Below are positions 36,110-47,783 of a DNA stretch of 64,000 bases, piece after piece. The notes beneath the pieces were generated by a model. The model was given only the letters and a program-made list of their open reading frames with translations. It made no database searches and had not been told where the DNA came from. This DNA is from Anaeramoeba flamelloides. Taxonomy: Eukaryota > Metamonada > Anaeramoebidae. Numbering within the stretch: position 1 is the first letter of the stretch; the number at the start of each line of letters is the position of its first letter. The translations under genes were made by a program, and so were the position numbers. Where the stretch lies: assembly GCA_027625915.1 (NCBI GenBank), contig JANTQA010000047.1:10974001-11038000 (forward strand), written 5' to 3'.

Positions 36110-39100
36110 ATGTTTGTTGAAGAAAATATCGAAGAAAAAGCACCACAAAAAGAAACCAAAAAAAACACAAAGGCAAAGAAAAAAACACCAAAGAAAAAAA
36201 CACCAAAGAAAAAAACACCAAAGAAAGAAACACCAAAGAAAAAAACACCAAAAAAAGAAACACCAAAAAAAGTAAACCCAAAAAAGAAAAACCCAAACAA
36301 GAAAAAAGAAAACACAAACAAAAAAAATCAAAACAAAAAAAACAAAAACAAGAAAAAAGAAAACACAAACAACAAAAATCAAAATGAAAAAAAAGAACAA
36401 AATGAAAATAAAAACACATCAAAGAAGGAAACCAAGATGAATAAGGAACAAGATTCGGAACAAAACAAGGAAAAAAAACAATTCCTTGGTGATGTATTTG
36501 ATAAAGCAGCTTTAATTGATAAATTAAACGAATTAATTTTTGACATTGGTGGCTCACCTGACTCTTTTGAATGGGACCAAACACAATTAATTAACACACC
36601 ATCACCAAACATCAACAACACAAATGACACCTTACTTGTTGAAAGAGAAATGTAAAATTTTGAACTTCCTTTTATTTCTATATTTCTTTATTTCAAATTC
36701 TCTTTTTATTTGCTTTTTTTTCTTTCTTATTTTCGATCAAACTTTTTTTTTTTTTTTTTGTTTTTTGTTTTTCAAACAAAATTCTTTGATCAACTTTCCA
36801 CAAAATCAATACAATTCCAATTTCAGTAATTTCAATTTCTTTTTGGAGAAAGGTCTTTCACAAACAATCTAAAACCAAGAGAGTTAATTTTTCTTTTAAT
36901 TATTTGATTTGATGAAACAAAAATTAATCTCAAAAGTTACGTAATCAATCAAAAAAATTAAAAAAAATTATTTTTTTTTTTTTTTTTTTTCTTATTTTTG
37001 AAATTCTGAACATAACCCAATGAAATTAAACAAAAACTCTTTTTTTTTTTTATTTTGTATTCAACAAATCAATAATTCCATTATTTGAAAAATAAATTTA
37101 CCTTTTTCTTTTCTTCTTCTCTCATCAATAATAATTGACATCTCGAATCTCTAGATCTCTATCAAGTTTTTCAATTTAATTGTTGACTAAACTATTTCAT
37201 CAAAGTGTTTCTAAATGTGATTCAACTGAAAAAATTTACCAACTTATTTTGAATTTATTATTAATTGAAAAATTAATTTCAAAAATTCCATTGATCTTTC
37301 CAAAAAAAAAAAAACGATTACTTACTGTGAATTGAAATTTAAAAAAAATTAAAATTTAATCTCAAAAGTTCAAGAAGGAATTGCCAAATTAAAAATTCAA
37401 AATTGTAATTTTTAACTGATTTTGTGAAAAGTCTTGTATTCTTTTAATTCATATTTCGTAGAATAGTTGGGTAATGAAAATAAAATTTTTCTTTAATTAA
37501 TTTTAAAATGACAGTATTCACTTCATTTAACTTACTTTTTAATTCTAATTCTTAGAAACTCTTAAATTAAAACAGTTTCTTGTTTTTAAAAGTTTCTCGC
37601 TTTTGAAAGATATTTTTGATATTTTTTCAAAAAATCTATGAAAAAAATTTATTAAATTTATTTTTCAATCAATAACTAAAATCACTAATCTTAAAACCCA
37701 CAATATTTTCAATAAATTATCTGTTAAAATTATTCAATGAGATTCAAAAAAAAAACATCGACACATTATTTGGAATTTATAAAAAAGATTATTTTTCTAA
37801 CAAAATAAAAATTTTGATAAATTGTTCACAACTTCTTATTTAAACACATGATTAAATTTTGAAAAAACTAACGCAAAAATTTCTTCTTTTTTTTTCAAAA
37901 TTTTATCTTTGTAGGTGAGATCCATGAAAAAGTAAATTATTTTAAAGTTTTTGACCAATTATCATAAAATTATTTTCAAAAAAATGAACACCAATAGTTT
38001 AAATAATTCATCAAAAAACTGTTCTGTTTGAGTCTTTTAAATAATTTTATGAAATTCTCTTTAACATTTTTGAATTTTACTTTTTTTTAAATTAATTTAT
38101 AAAAACATTGTTTATATTCAAAAACAAAAAAAAAACAACATTATATTTTTGTATAATCTACTGATGTAAGTCCAATAATGATTTTTCAAAATTTTGGAGT
38201 ATTTATAGACTGTTTTTTCATTTTTTTTTTCCCTAATACAGTAATCTGTTTCGTTAGATCTGGAATTTTTTTTTGATTGATAGAAGGTTAGTGTTTAGTT
38301 CTTTTAAATAGAAAAATCACATACAATTAGTTGAGGGAAGCTAACCATTTGATCGATCAATAATTGTTGGTGAAATTTCAACAAATTTAACAATGCATTC
38401 TTTGTAACCCTCGTTTCATTATTTTGGAAACATCAATATTTTTTTTTTTTCGTTTTATTTTGTTTCTTTCATTTGGATTAAAAATTATTACTTATAAAAA
38501 CATTAATACTGGGAAACTTAAATGTGATTAAATATTAAGTTTTGAAAAATATATAAACAATTGAGTTTTTTTTTCACCTATTTTTTATTTTGTGTGGGTA
38601 CAAATTTTTTGGAGTGTAGTTTAGTTTGAAAAACAAATTCTAACTAATTAAAGAGTGTTTCTCAAACTTTTGTTTTCTACTTCTTGATCGTTTATGAATT
38701 GAAAAATAAAATTTCAATTTAAAATTAAGAAATAACGATTTTTCTAAAATATGAAAAATGTTCAAGTAATGTTTCAAAATTTGACTCAATTTGATTTGAT
38801 AATTCAAAGAGATCTTGTGAAAAAATTCCTTAAAAATCGTAACATTTTATATTTTTTAAACATTTTTGATGAAATTATTTTTTTTGACTTGAAACTTTTC
38901 TCTTAATTCCAAAAATTAATCAATACCAAAAAAAATAATAATTTGTGAATGGGAAATAAACCAAAATGAAAAGATAAACAAAGATTGAGGATCTTAAAAA
39001 AAAAAAAAAAACACATTAAACACTTTAATAATATTAATCATACAGCTAATAGTGGTGTTTGTCGATTTGGTATACCAACCAGGATTAAATACTTTATTTT

Positions 39101-42100
39101 TAAAACCTAAACATTTTTCTTAGAAGCAGTGCTCTGTATTATTCATTGAAATATGTCGATTCCTAACAAAAATATAATTTATTGGTTGAAGGTTCAGAAA
39201 ACAATTATCAATGTTGATTTTTTTTTGTTTAAATTGGAAAAAGATTTTAGTTTTGTGAACAGAAATGATGTTAATAGTAAAAAGATATTAACTCGCAATA
39301 ATCCAAGAAGACATTTTTATTATTGTTGATAATATTTTAACAAGAAATTCTGTTACTTCATTTATTTATTTGACAAATGTGACAAATATAATGTGTATTA
39401 TCCAAAGACGGTTTTGTTCAGGTTCATTTTTTGAAACCCCCAATTTATTTTTTAAAAAAAGAAACTTGAAAAAACATTTTTTTTTATTTTCATTTTTTAT
39501 TTCAAGTTTTTCTCATTGTTTTGATTTACCGACCTATTTGTTAGAGGTTAATATTGTTTATTGGTGGTGAACATTTTATAATTGTGGAGAAAGTATTTTT
39601 TTTTTCCAAATGATGTAAATCATGTCCCAATTGGCATATATGAAATCTGTCTTTAAACTGTATATGTGTGTATACCTATACATTCATACATCAATCATTA
39701 TTATTATTTTTTGTTTTTGAGTTTGATTTCTGTTAAATTTATTATATGAATAATCAAAAAACAAAAGCAAATTATATTTGTGTATGAATTTTATTTGATT
39801 AGATATGTCTTACGTTACAATCTCAGTACTATTTTATTTTTTTTTTTCTTTTCGGTATTTTGTTCAATAAAGCAATCCATCAATTTTTAAATGAAGTGCT
39901 TTATGTTTTTCAAACATATTTTTTTCAAAAAGACCAACTTTGCAATGTATAATTTTTTTTCTCGTAAAAAAAATTTATAAGCTGATCAGTTTTAAAACAA
40001 AAGTTTTATCATTTGATGAGGAATGAATGGAATGGGACTTATTTTTGAAAATTAAAGAAATAAATTTCATAAAAAAATTTTTAAAATGTGATTTGAGTCC
40101 GGTGATAATGTACTAAAATTAGCTATTGTTTTAGTAATAAATAAAACAATTCAAGAAGTAAAAAGTATCTATTGGTTCTTTTTAAATGACAATGAAGAAA
40201 TAATGAGTATTGAAGTTGGAATACTTTAGGTATTTCAGGTTGATTAGAGGACTTTTATTTTTCTAAAAATGGATTATGAAATTTTAGGTTACATTTACAG
40301 TTCTTGAAAAGTGAGAGCACTAACGTTTTTGTTTACCATTGGGTGTGTGCAACCCTCTCTGTACTAAAGCGAAATATGAGTCAAAAAAAAAATAAAATGA
40401 GAAATGGTGAATAACCATTGTGAAAAAAATTTGGGTCATTAAAAAAAATTGGGTCAGTCAAAAATTTGTTTTCGTTTTTTAAATAGTAAATATTAGCAAA
40501 ATGATTTTTGATCAAAGTAAAATTTTATGAACAAATCTTACATTTAATAAAAACCAAAGTCACTATCAATAATAATTTTCAAAGGCAAAATTATTTCGTT
40601 GCATTTTGTGCTTATAGAATTACTGTGGAACTCTAAAAAACAAAAATTTATCTTTAATTGTAAACTTTACTAAAAATGTTGATTTTTTTTATTAGATTAC
40701 ATTCCAAGATCTAGTTAATCATTGTTTGGGAAGACCAAAAATTAATAACCGTTTTAAATTAAAGTTTGTCTAAGGGGATTTTAAGAATTTAAATGGTTTC
40801 TGAAATCTTGATATTTCGGTATTTTGAAGTTTTGATTGTAAACATTAGTGGAAAACAATCTCTTTCGAAAAAACATCCTTTTTGGAAGATTTTATAATTC
40901 AATTTGATTTAAAAGGTTATTTAAGATTAACCTTGATAAATTTGCGTTCATTAAAAATGATAAATATCTTATTGAATTAATAGATTTTAATATTTCCTAT
41001 TAAATATTTCTCTTATTTTTAGTAAAGTTGACAATTAAAAATCATTTTTTGTTTTTTAGAGTTCCACAGTAATTCTAAAAGGTTAAAATGCAACAATTTA
41101 ATTTTATCTTTGAAAATTATTATTGATAGTGACTTTGGTTTTTCTTAAATGTAAGATTTGTTCATAAAATTTTACTTTGATCAAAAATCATTTTGCTAAT
41201 ATTTACTATTTAAAAAACGAAAACAAATTTTTGACTGACCCAATTTTTTTTAATGACCCAAATTTTTTTCACAATGGTAAAATTTTATTTTGGTAGTGAG
41301 TGGTAAACTTGATCAATGAAAACATTTTTTATCTTTACCTTCTTTCTGGTTCTATTAACTTGATCTTCACTACCAATCATTTAAAAAAAAACAATTTGGC
41401 TCTCCTAAATATTGCTTTTTTTTTGATAATGAATCGATTTTAAGATTTGGGCAAAGAGTACATTATCCCCGGATTCTAAGTCATATACTAATGATTTATT
41501 TTTTATATTTGTTCTATTTATTGATATTTTATTATAAAAAAAAAAATAATAATAAATAAATATTAAAGAATTGATTCTGTATACAAAGGCGTTAAGCGAG
41601 CAGAAAAAGAATGTAAGAAATTGAAAATCAAATACAAAAGACCTGATGATTATTTTGCAGAAATGGTAAAAAGTGATCTTGAAATGGAAATGATCAGAGA
41701 GAAATTGGTTACTGAAAGAAAAAAAATAGAAGAATCTGAAGAAAGGAAAAAACGAAGAGAAATGAAAAAGTTTGGAAAGGCAATCCAAGACCAAAAGCAA
41801 AAAGAAAAGGCACAGAAAAGAAAATCCCAAATTGAATCAGTGAAAAAATGGAGAAAGGAAAGGAAAAGAAAAGGATTTGCTGGTGAAGATGATGAAGAAC
41901 AACTTGATAAGATTATAAATCAAACGACACAAAAAAATAAAAAGAAAAGACTTTCAAAAAGAGAATGGAAAAACAAAAAATATGGATTTGGAGGAAATAA
42001 GCCCCGTACTCGAAACAACGATAATAGTGGAAGACTAACTGAATTCAGCAAAAGAAGAAATAATGAAGACAAATCATTTTCTAAATTTAATAGAGGACGA

Positions 42101-42184
42101 GGTGGCGGAAGAGGTGGTGGAAGAGGAAGAGGCAGAGGAAGAGGAAGAGGCAGAGGCAGAGGAAGAGGAAGAGGTAGAAAATAA
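36110..42184 (+). CDS. EBP2: EBP2 rRNA-processing protein, copy A (two exons)
   Basis: Exon 1 is 36110-36651 (ends GAAAT before GTAAAA); exon 2 is 41569-42184 (after ATTAAAG). The split codon AT|A is in phase and reads VEREIIDSVYKGVKRA across the junction. The conserved EBP2 block follows: KRPDDYFAEMVKSDLEMEMI, then K/E-rich coiled-coil sequence and KNKKYGFGGNK near the end. EBP2/EBNA1BP2 is a nucleolar factor for 60S ribosomal subunit and 27S pre-rRNA maturation. The N-terminal third is a lineage-specific lysine tract of TPKK repeats and KN runs, resembling histone H1 tails; the C terminus is a (GR)n/GGR tail, common in nucleolar RNA-binding proteins. The protein is about 385 residues. The 4.9-kb intron holds a MITE. 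ATG 36110 follows the 5' flank shared with copy B. Confidence 0.9.
38270..38640 (-). mobile_element. R3-like relic in EBP2-A intron
   Basis: Contains GCTAACCATTTGATCGATCA followed by ATTTCAACAAATTTAACAAT and a terminal GGAGTGTAGTTTAGTTT, as in the inverted R3 copy at 30724-31279, but with many changes. Absent from the copy B intron. A still more diverged stretch occurs at about 59760-60000. Confidence 0.45.
40415..41277. mobile_element. Long-TIR MITE (PIF/Harbinger-like), complete, TAA target duplication
   Basis: The ends are perfect inverted repeats starting CCATTGTGAAAAAAATTTGG and staying nearly identical for about 260 bases on each side, around a core of about 330 bases. The flanks are TAA (40412-40414 and 41278-41280), a 3-bp target duplication typical of PIF/Harbinger elements. 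No ORF, so non-autonomous. A second copy begins the window. It lies in the EBP2-A intron, 291 bases before exon 2, and is missing from EBP2-B. Confidence 0.85.
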
Positions 42185-42732
42185 ATTTTATAATTTTTAT
42201 TAAATCTTAAATTGTTCTCTTGATTTTTTAAAAAACATAAAGTTATTAAACTATTTTTTCATTTTTTTATGATCCATAAAAAAAAAAAAAATTAATAAGG
42301 TTTTCAATTGATAAATCAAAATTTTTATTTTTTTTTTACTTAATTTTATTTTTTAATCTCAATTTTTATTTTTTATTAACGATTAAAAATTTGTGTTAAA
42401 TTGAAATATGAATAATGTTTTCAAAGTTCAAATTTACAAACAAAAAAACATGTTTCCATTGGAAAAATTGAAATTAAGGGATCAGTCTTACACGTTAACC
42501 GGTAAAAGTGTTAAAATATGTTATTGGTGATATTCTCTACTTTCAATTCTGTTTCGCACCAGTATCAAAAAATTCTAAGTGATTAAGAAACCCAGAAAAG
42601 AAAATTGTTTCAAGAGATTAAATGTTTTTTTCAATTTTAATATGAAAAACAAAACTTTTAAATTTATTTTATTTCTTTTATTATGATGTGTTTTTACTTT
42701 ATTTATATATATTTCGATTACTATTATTATAA

Positions 42733-43030
42733 ATAAACCCCAATCCAAAAATTTGAACAAGCCCAAAATCCAAAATAGGCGAAAAAAAAACCCAGTTTAT
42801 CGTATTTTTCCAAACTTGATATTAAATCATTTGGAGATTAACCAGAATAAATGTTTTTAGACTTAATCATTTTTATCCAAATAAAAGAAAAAATAAATAT
42901 CAAACGAAAAAACTTCAAAAATTTGTGTGTTGATAATGTTGGAAAAAGCTGAACAAATAATTGTTTTGGATTTATTGTTCATAACCTGACGAAACCTTAT
43001 CTAATCTGTTTAAGAGAGAATTTTGAATAT
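42733..43030 (+). mobile_element. R3-like relic
   Basis: Starts TAAACCCCAATCCAAAAATT, close to the R3 left end, then follows R3 loosely (GGAAAAAGCTGAACAAATAA against GGAGAGAGCAAAACAAAAAA). The right end is not recognisable. Confidence 0.4.
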
Positions 43031-43815
43031 ACTACATTTGAGACTTTTTATTCAAAGAGAATCTAATAGATATAATCATTAAAAAATATTGAATCTTAAT
43101 TTAGTTACCTAAAAAAAAGGGATAAAAAGAAAAGAAAGAGTAAAAAATGAAGAAATCCGGATAGAAAGTAAAGAGTGAAAAAAATAAACAGGTTTGAAAT
43201 AATAGTTGTCAGAAACTTGGAGTTTTCTTGTTTAAATGAATTTTGCTAATAGGTATTGTTATATTTTGTGCTCCTTTTCCCTAATTACCTAATGATTTAT
43301 GTTGGTCAGAAGATATTCTATGGTGATCTCATAGATTTCTTTTATGTTCTTTTTCCACAATAATTTAGCTGTGTATTTTTTGACTATTATCTTATAATCA
43401 AAACTTTTGACTTATTTGATGTGTTTTTTTTTTCCATGTTTCTTCAAGTTCTCTCATATTTTTCAAAATAATATATTGACAAATTAGTTGTTTTTTATCA
43501 ACAAATTATTGATCCATAAAAGTGATCATAAGATACCATCGAAACTAATGCAAAGCATTTTTCTACTAACAAACTTATAAAAAAAAAATAAAATTCGGAA
43601 AACCATTGAAAAAAAATATCCAGATCTAAAAAACAGATTAGATAACTGGAAAAAAGAATGTCAAAAATAAAAAAAAAAGACAAAAAATGGAATAGTTTTT
43701 AGATTCAAAATTATTTTCAAATTGGATGAAAGTTGTGATATTGCTATTCTTTCAACTGTTTTCGCTGTGTATAGATTTTTAGAAGTTATTTTAGTATCTA
43801 TTGTACAAAAAATTA

Positions 43816-44008
43816 CAGTCATTTCCACTTTTAAGGCAGAAACTTCAACGAAATTTAAGGCACAATAAAAATCAAAATTAAGGCACAAAATTCAGATTCT
43901 AGTAAAATAAGTTGTAAAAAAAAAATTCCAAATTTTGTGCTTTAATTTAAGATTTTTTTGTGACTAAAATTTCGTTGGTAGTTTGTGCCTTAAAAGTGGA
44001 ACTGACTA
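43816..44008. mobile_element. Palindromic TA-MITE M7
   Basis: Starts CAGTCATTTCCACTTTTAAG and ends GGAACTGACTA, flanked by TA. More diverged than M1-M6. Nothing coding: a short antisense ORF across it is a repeat artefact. Confidence 0.8.
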
Positions 44009-44739
44009 TAATACATGGATTTGTTTTTTGAAATAATTTATTTAATTGGAAAATAAATTAGTTTTTTGAAATATATTAAAACAATTATTTTTATTTTTAT
44101 ATTTTCCTGTTATGGGGTTATGTTAAATACAATCTTTTAAGATTCCTGTCATTTATAAAAACAATAATTTACAATCAAGGTAAAAATATATTTTATGTAC
44201 GAGATAGAGTGGGGGTCTTCTAATTATTAAGATTTGATTTTAAAAACGATTTAAAATGACTATTATTCCCCAAGTAAATGTATATATCGCTTTAATCGCA
44301 ATTTTTTTTTATTCAAAAAAAAATAATAATAATTTTAGTTGGATAAACATTTTTAGTGTTTTCTATATCCAATTTTCCTCCCGAAATTATCAAAAAATAT
44401 CAAAAAATTTGTAATATCTAGAAGAATTACCAACAAACAAAAAAACATGAAAAAAAAAAAGAAAGAAAAGAAATCAAATTTTTGAAAATAATCGTTAAAA
44501 TAAATTAAACAAAAATTATGGAAAACAAAAAAAGTAAAATATCTCTTAAATAAACAAAAATACGATTTATTAGCGATTAGTTATTGATACTAATAAAATA
44601 ATAAGTTCAACATTTTCAATTGTTAACAATGATTTGAATTATATAAATTAAGTCCAGATGGTAAGAAATTGTTAAACAATTAATGAAAATCTATTAAGGA
44701 AGGGGGTGATTTTTATCGGTTTTTAGTGCTACCAGAGTT

Positions 44740-45935
44740 AAAACGAAATATAATTATTTAAATCATTTCACTAACCAAATACATTTTTTTAAATGAATTT
44801 TAGTCTCATATATTATCGTATGATATATTCACAAACCAATTTAAAAATGGAATTCAAAAAAATTAATAATTGATCAAGAAAAAATATTTAAAACTCATTT
44901 ATTTCTTGACCATATCTACAAAATTTGTTATAATTACCTCTTTAATTTGCTATTGTTTTTAAAACTGAATTCAAAAAAATTTCTTTGTTAATTTTTTTGT
45001 AAACATATTAATTCTTGTTTAAAGAGAATTTTCCAAAAATGTATTTTAAAATCCAATTTTTGTTTAATTTATCTAATTCTAGTCTCGGTTTCAGGTAATC
45101 AAATATTTTCAATTTTTTTTTTTTTGAAATAAATCTTTATTGGATCAATTTGTTTAATTTAATAATGATTTTTTTTTTATTAAATTGAAATTTCAAAAAA
45201 ATAATTCTGAATCTGATTGAAATTTTTTCTAATTTTTTCTTTTTCTTTGGGTAGAATATTTTTTTATTCTTGTATTTCGAGAATCCCTCTCTTTAATTTA
45301 TTCTTTGAAACAATTATCATTGAATTATTTTTTGTTAGATAAAAATATTTGAAAAAAGAATTTAGAAATAAATTTGGGAAAAATTTGTTTTTAAATTAAT
45401 AATCATAAATAGTAATTGGGAAGGTATTTCAAGGTTATAATGGGTTTTTTGAATCATAAATAGTAAGATGAAATAGACTAAATATTTTCTTTTAAATTAT
45501 ACTTTGGTTGATTTATTTTTTTACTTTCTTTTTTTCAACAAGTTTTTCTGTTAAATTGTTCATTTTTATTTTTTCTTCCGAAAGAAATCTTTTTTAAAAA
45601 TACAAATCCTCTTATCCCTATCTTCTTTTGTTTGGTTCTTTGATTAATTTCAGGATTCAAAAAACATATTTCTAGATCCAACACATAATATAATAAGAAC
45701 CAAAAATTTAAAAGAAAAAATATTTCATAAATTGAAAATTTAAAGATTAAACTCTACAATTAATTATATGTTTGCTTACTATTCAAAAATAGAACACTGA
45801 ATGATATTTTGGTTTCAAAATTATAATTTCCCTGGCAACTCAAAAAATCTTCTTTTATTAAAGTTGTTTAATTAATATTTTGTAAACTGATGAAATTTAC
45901 CTACTTCCTTCAATTATTCTAGAATTTGGTATGAA
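44740..45935 (+). repeat. Dispersed repeat R4, copy 2
   Basis: Collinear with 2925-4110: TCACTAACCAAATACATTTT, AATTGATCAAGAAAAAATAT, TTATTGGATCAATTTGTTTA, CATATTTCTAGATCCAACAC and TGAATGATATTTTGGTTTC. A LINE remnant follows immediately. Confidence 0.6.
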
Positions 45936-45939
45936 AATA

Positions 45940-47235
45940 AATAATTATCAAAGTTTAAAATCATAAAAAGTTGTTTGAAATAAAATATTTAGGAATTTAG
46001 CTTGAAAAAGAGAAACATTTACAAATCAACCACAAAAAGATATAAGATAATTAATAAAAAAATTAAACAAATTTTTAGATACAAAAATTAGCCAATCTTA
46101 TTTAAATTATAAATGTTTAAATCGATAATATTATTAAGCCAATTATTTTATGGGTTCATTTTATTTAATCTGGATCAAAATATTTCAACTCATTAGATAT
46201 TTTGATAAATAAAACAGTCACAAAAATTTTTAAAAATTAACAAACCTTCCATAAGAATAATATAAAACAAGAATCAAAAATTTATCAATTTAGAATTTCA
46301 ATCTCTTACAGAGGGTATAAACTCAAAAAGAAATTAGAAATTATGTGTTATAAAAATATATCAGAAAATATTATTTTTTTCAAAAAAAAAAAAATTAAAA
46401 ATTCAGAGTTTTATACATATGTCAGTCAAATAAAAATTTTTGAAAAAAAAAAAGATGAAAATATTAATTAGAAAACAAACAATTTTTAAATATAATTCTA
46501 GATCGATTTTAGACAAAAGTTAATTATAAATAGTTCTTATGGAAAGGTAAAGAATATTTAAAATTATTAAATAATAGCAATATCAATAAATAGTCGTGTT
46601 GTAGAGTTATTCAAAGTGTCTTAGAGTGCCTATGTTAACCAAAATTCAAAAGAATAGAGTAAAATCAAAAATTTAACTCAATTCTCTTGAATTCTGGAAA
46701 ACCAAACAGTGATCATCAATAATTTTAGAATAGATAAAAATCTTTGATTTTATTCAATTCTTTGAAATTTTATTTTAACTAACAGCATTTTTTGTTTTAT
46801 TTTTGAAAAAAAAAGAAATTTTAAGAAATTTTCTAACAATTTCACAATTTAAAAAAAACCAAACGACAAAAAAATTTTGAAATGAAATTGTTATACTTGC
46901 CTATTAAATGGCAGAAATTAAACAAATTGTCTGAAATAGATAGTCTTATTTTTATGGTAAGAATAAAAAAAAAAAAAACAAGCTTGAAATTTATGTAAAA
47001 ATCAATTTAATTTGGAAATTATTGAAGATTGATCATTTTCTTTAGTTATCCTTATTCTAAAAAGAAAATGGAAAATTTTGGATTGAGGAATTAATTCAAA
47101 TGTACAAAATTATTATGTAAATAATGAAAAATTTCACAAAAATTTATTCAAAATAAAGGTTTATTCTTTATATAGTCATTTGTTAAGAATAAAGAAAATT
47201 ATGAATCTTTTTTAAAATTTCTAAAATAAAATATA
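45940..47235 (+). mobile_element. LINE copy 3, heavily degenerate
   Basis: DNA-level similarity to LINE copy 2 from the post-YADD region (ATTTAGGAATTTAGCTTGAAA) to the C terminus (TTGAAGATTGATCATTTTCT, GGAATTAATTCAAATG). Many frame changes; no open frame left. A fold-back module sits at 46593-46880, at the same LINE position as in copy 2. Confidence 0.7.
46593..46880. mobile_element. Fold-back element FB-e inside LINE copy 3 (degenerate)
   Basis: Opens TTGTAGAGTTATTC..TTAGAGTGCCTATG, then hairpin CAAAATTCAAAAGAATAGAG with complement TTGAATTCTGGAAAAC, then A/T-rich arms ending AATTTAAAAAAAACCAAAC. Upstream LINE text AATATCAATAAATAGTCGTG corresponds to AATATCAACAAACAGTCATG before FB-b. Confidence 0.6.
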
Positions 47236-47239
47236 CTAA

Positions 47240-47400
47240 TTCTAGTAAAGTGCTGTAGAGTACCTAGGTTTTTATAATTTGAGAAATGGAAAAAATCTAA
47301 TAGACTTTTTTTTAATACAAAGAAATAAAAAAAAATAGTCCGATTTTACTCAAATTTATTAAATTAAAAAAAAAACCTAATGAATGAGCAATGAAATCAA
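47240..47400. repeat. Fold-back-like module at LINE copy 3 end
   Basis: GTAAAGTGCTGTAGAGTACCTAGG-like start (from about 47245) and a short complementary A-rich arm; degenerate. It follows the LINE 3' end, as FB-a follows the fragment at 14430-14660. Confidence 0.45.
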
Positions 47401-47783
47401 TTTCAGCTCTTCAAAATAATAAACGATAAGAAAATTTCTTTTTTAAAAAATTTAAGAGATCAAAAAACTCACCAACACAATACCTTGACTTTTAAATGGT
47501 CTAAGACAGTTTTTAAAAAGGTATAAAGAACTAAGTGATATCTTTTGTCGTTTCTTCAAAAAGCCAACTTTGACTGTTATATAAGATCAGGTTGCTTCAA
47601 ATCCAAATGTAAATATTGTAAATTTTTGGTTTTTTCAAATACTTCAAGTTAGAAAAATAAAAAATATTTTTAGATTCAAACGTCGAATCAAAATAAAACA
47701 CCACAATTCTTTTGTAAAGCACACAATTTACAAACTTTAATCTTCTTTCTCAGATATTAAATCATTTTTTAACTATTTTTCTC

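Larger units (their letters stand above)
36021..42245 (+). repeat. Segmental duplication, EBP2 copy A unit
   Basis: Homologous to 52467-56490. Near-identity covers about 36021-37310 (5' flank, exon 1, start of intron) and about 39715-39806 plus 41483-42245 (end of intron, exon 2, 3' flank). Between them only patches near 37560-37735 and 38040-38165 align. 39807-41486 is absent from copy B. Confidence 0.9.

Noticed and set aside
36078-36584. Hydrophobic minus-strand ORFs (F/L/C-rich), repeated at 52524-53081
   Set aside because: Complement of the lysine-rich EBP2 exon; the duplication explains their apparent conservation.
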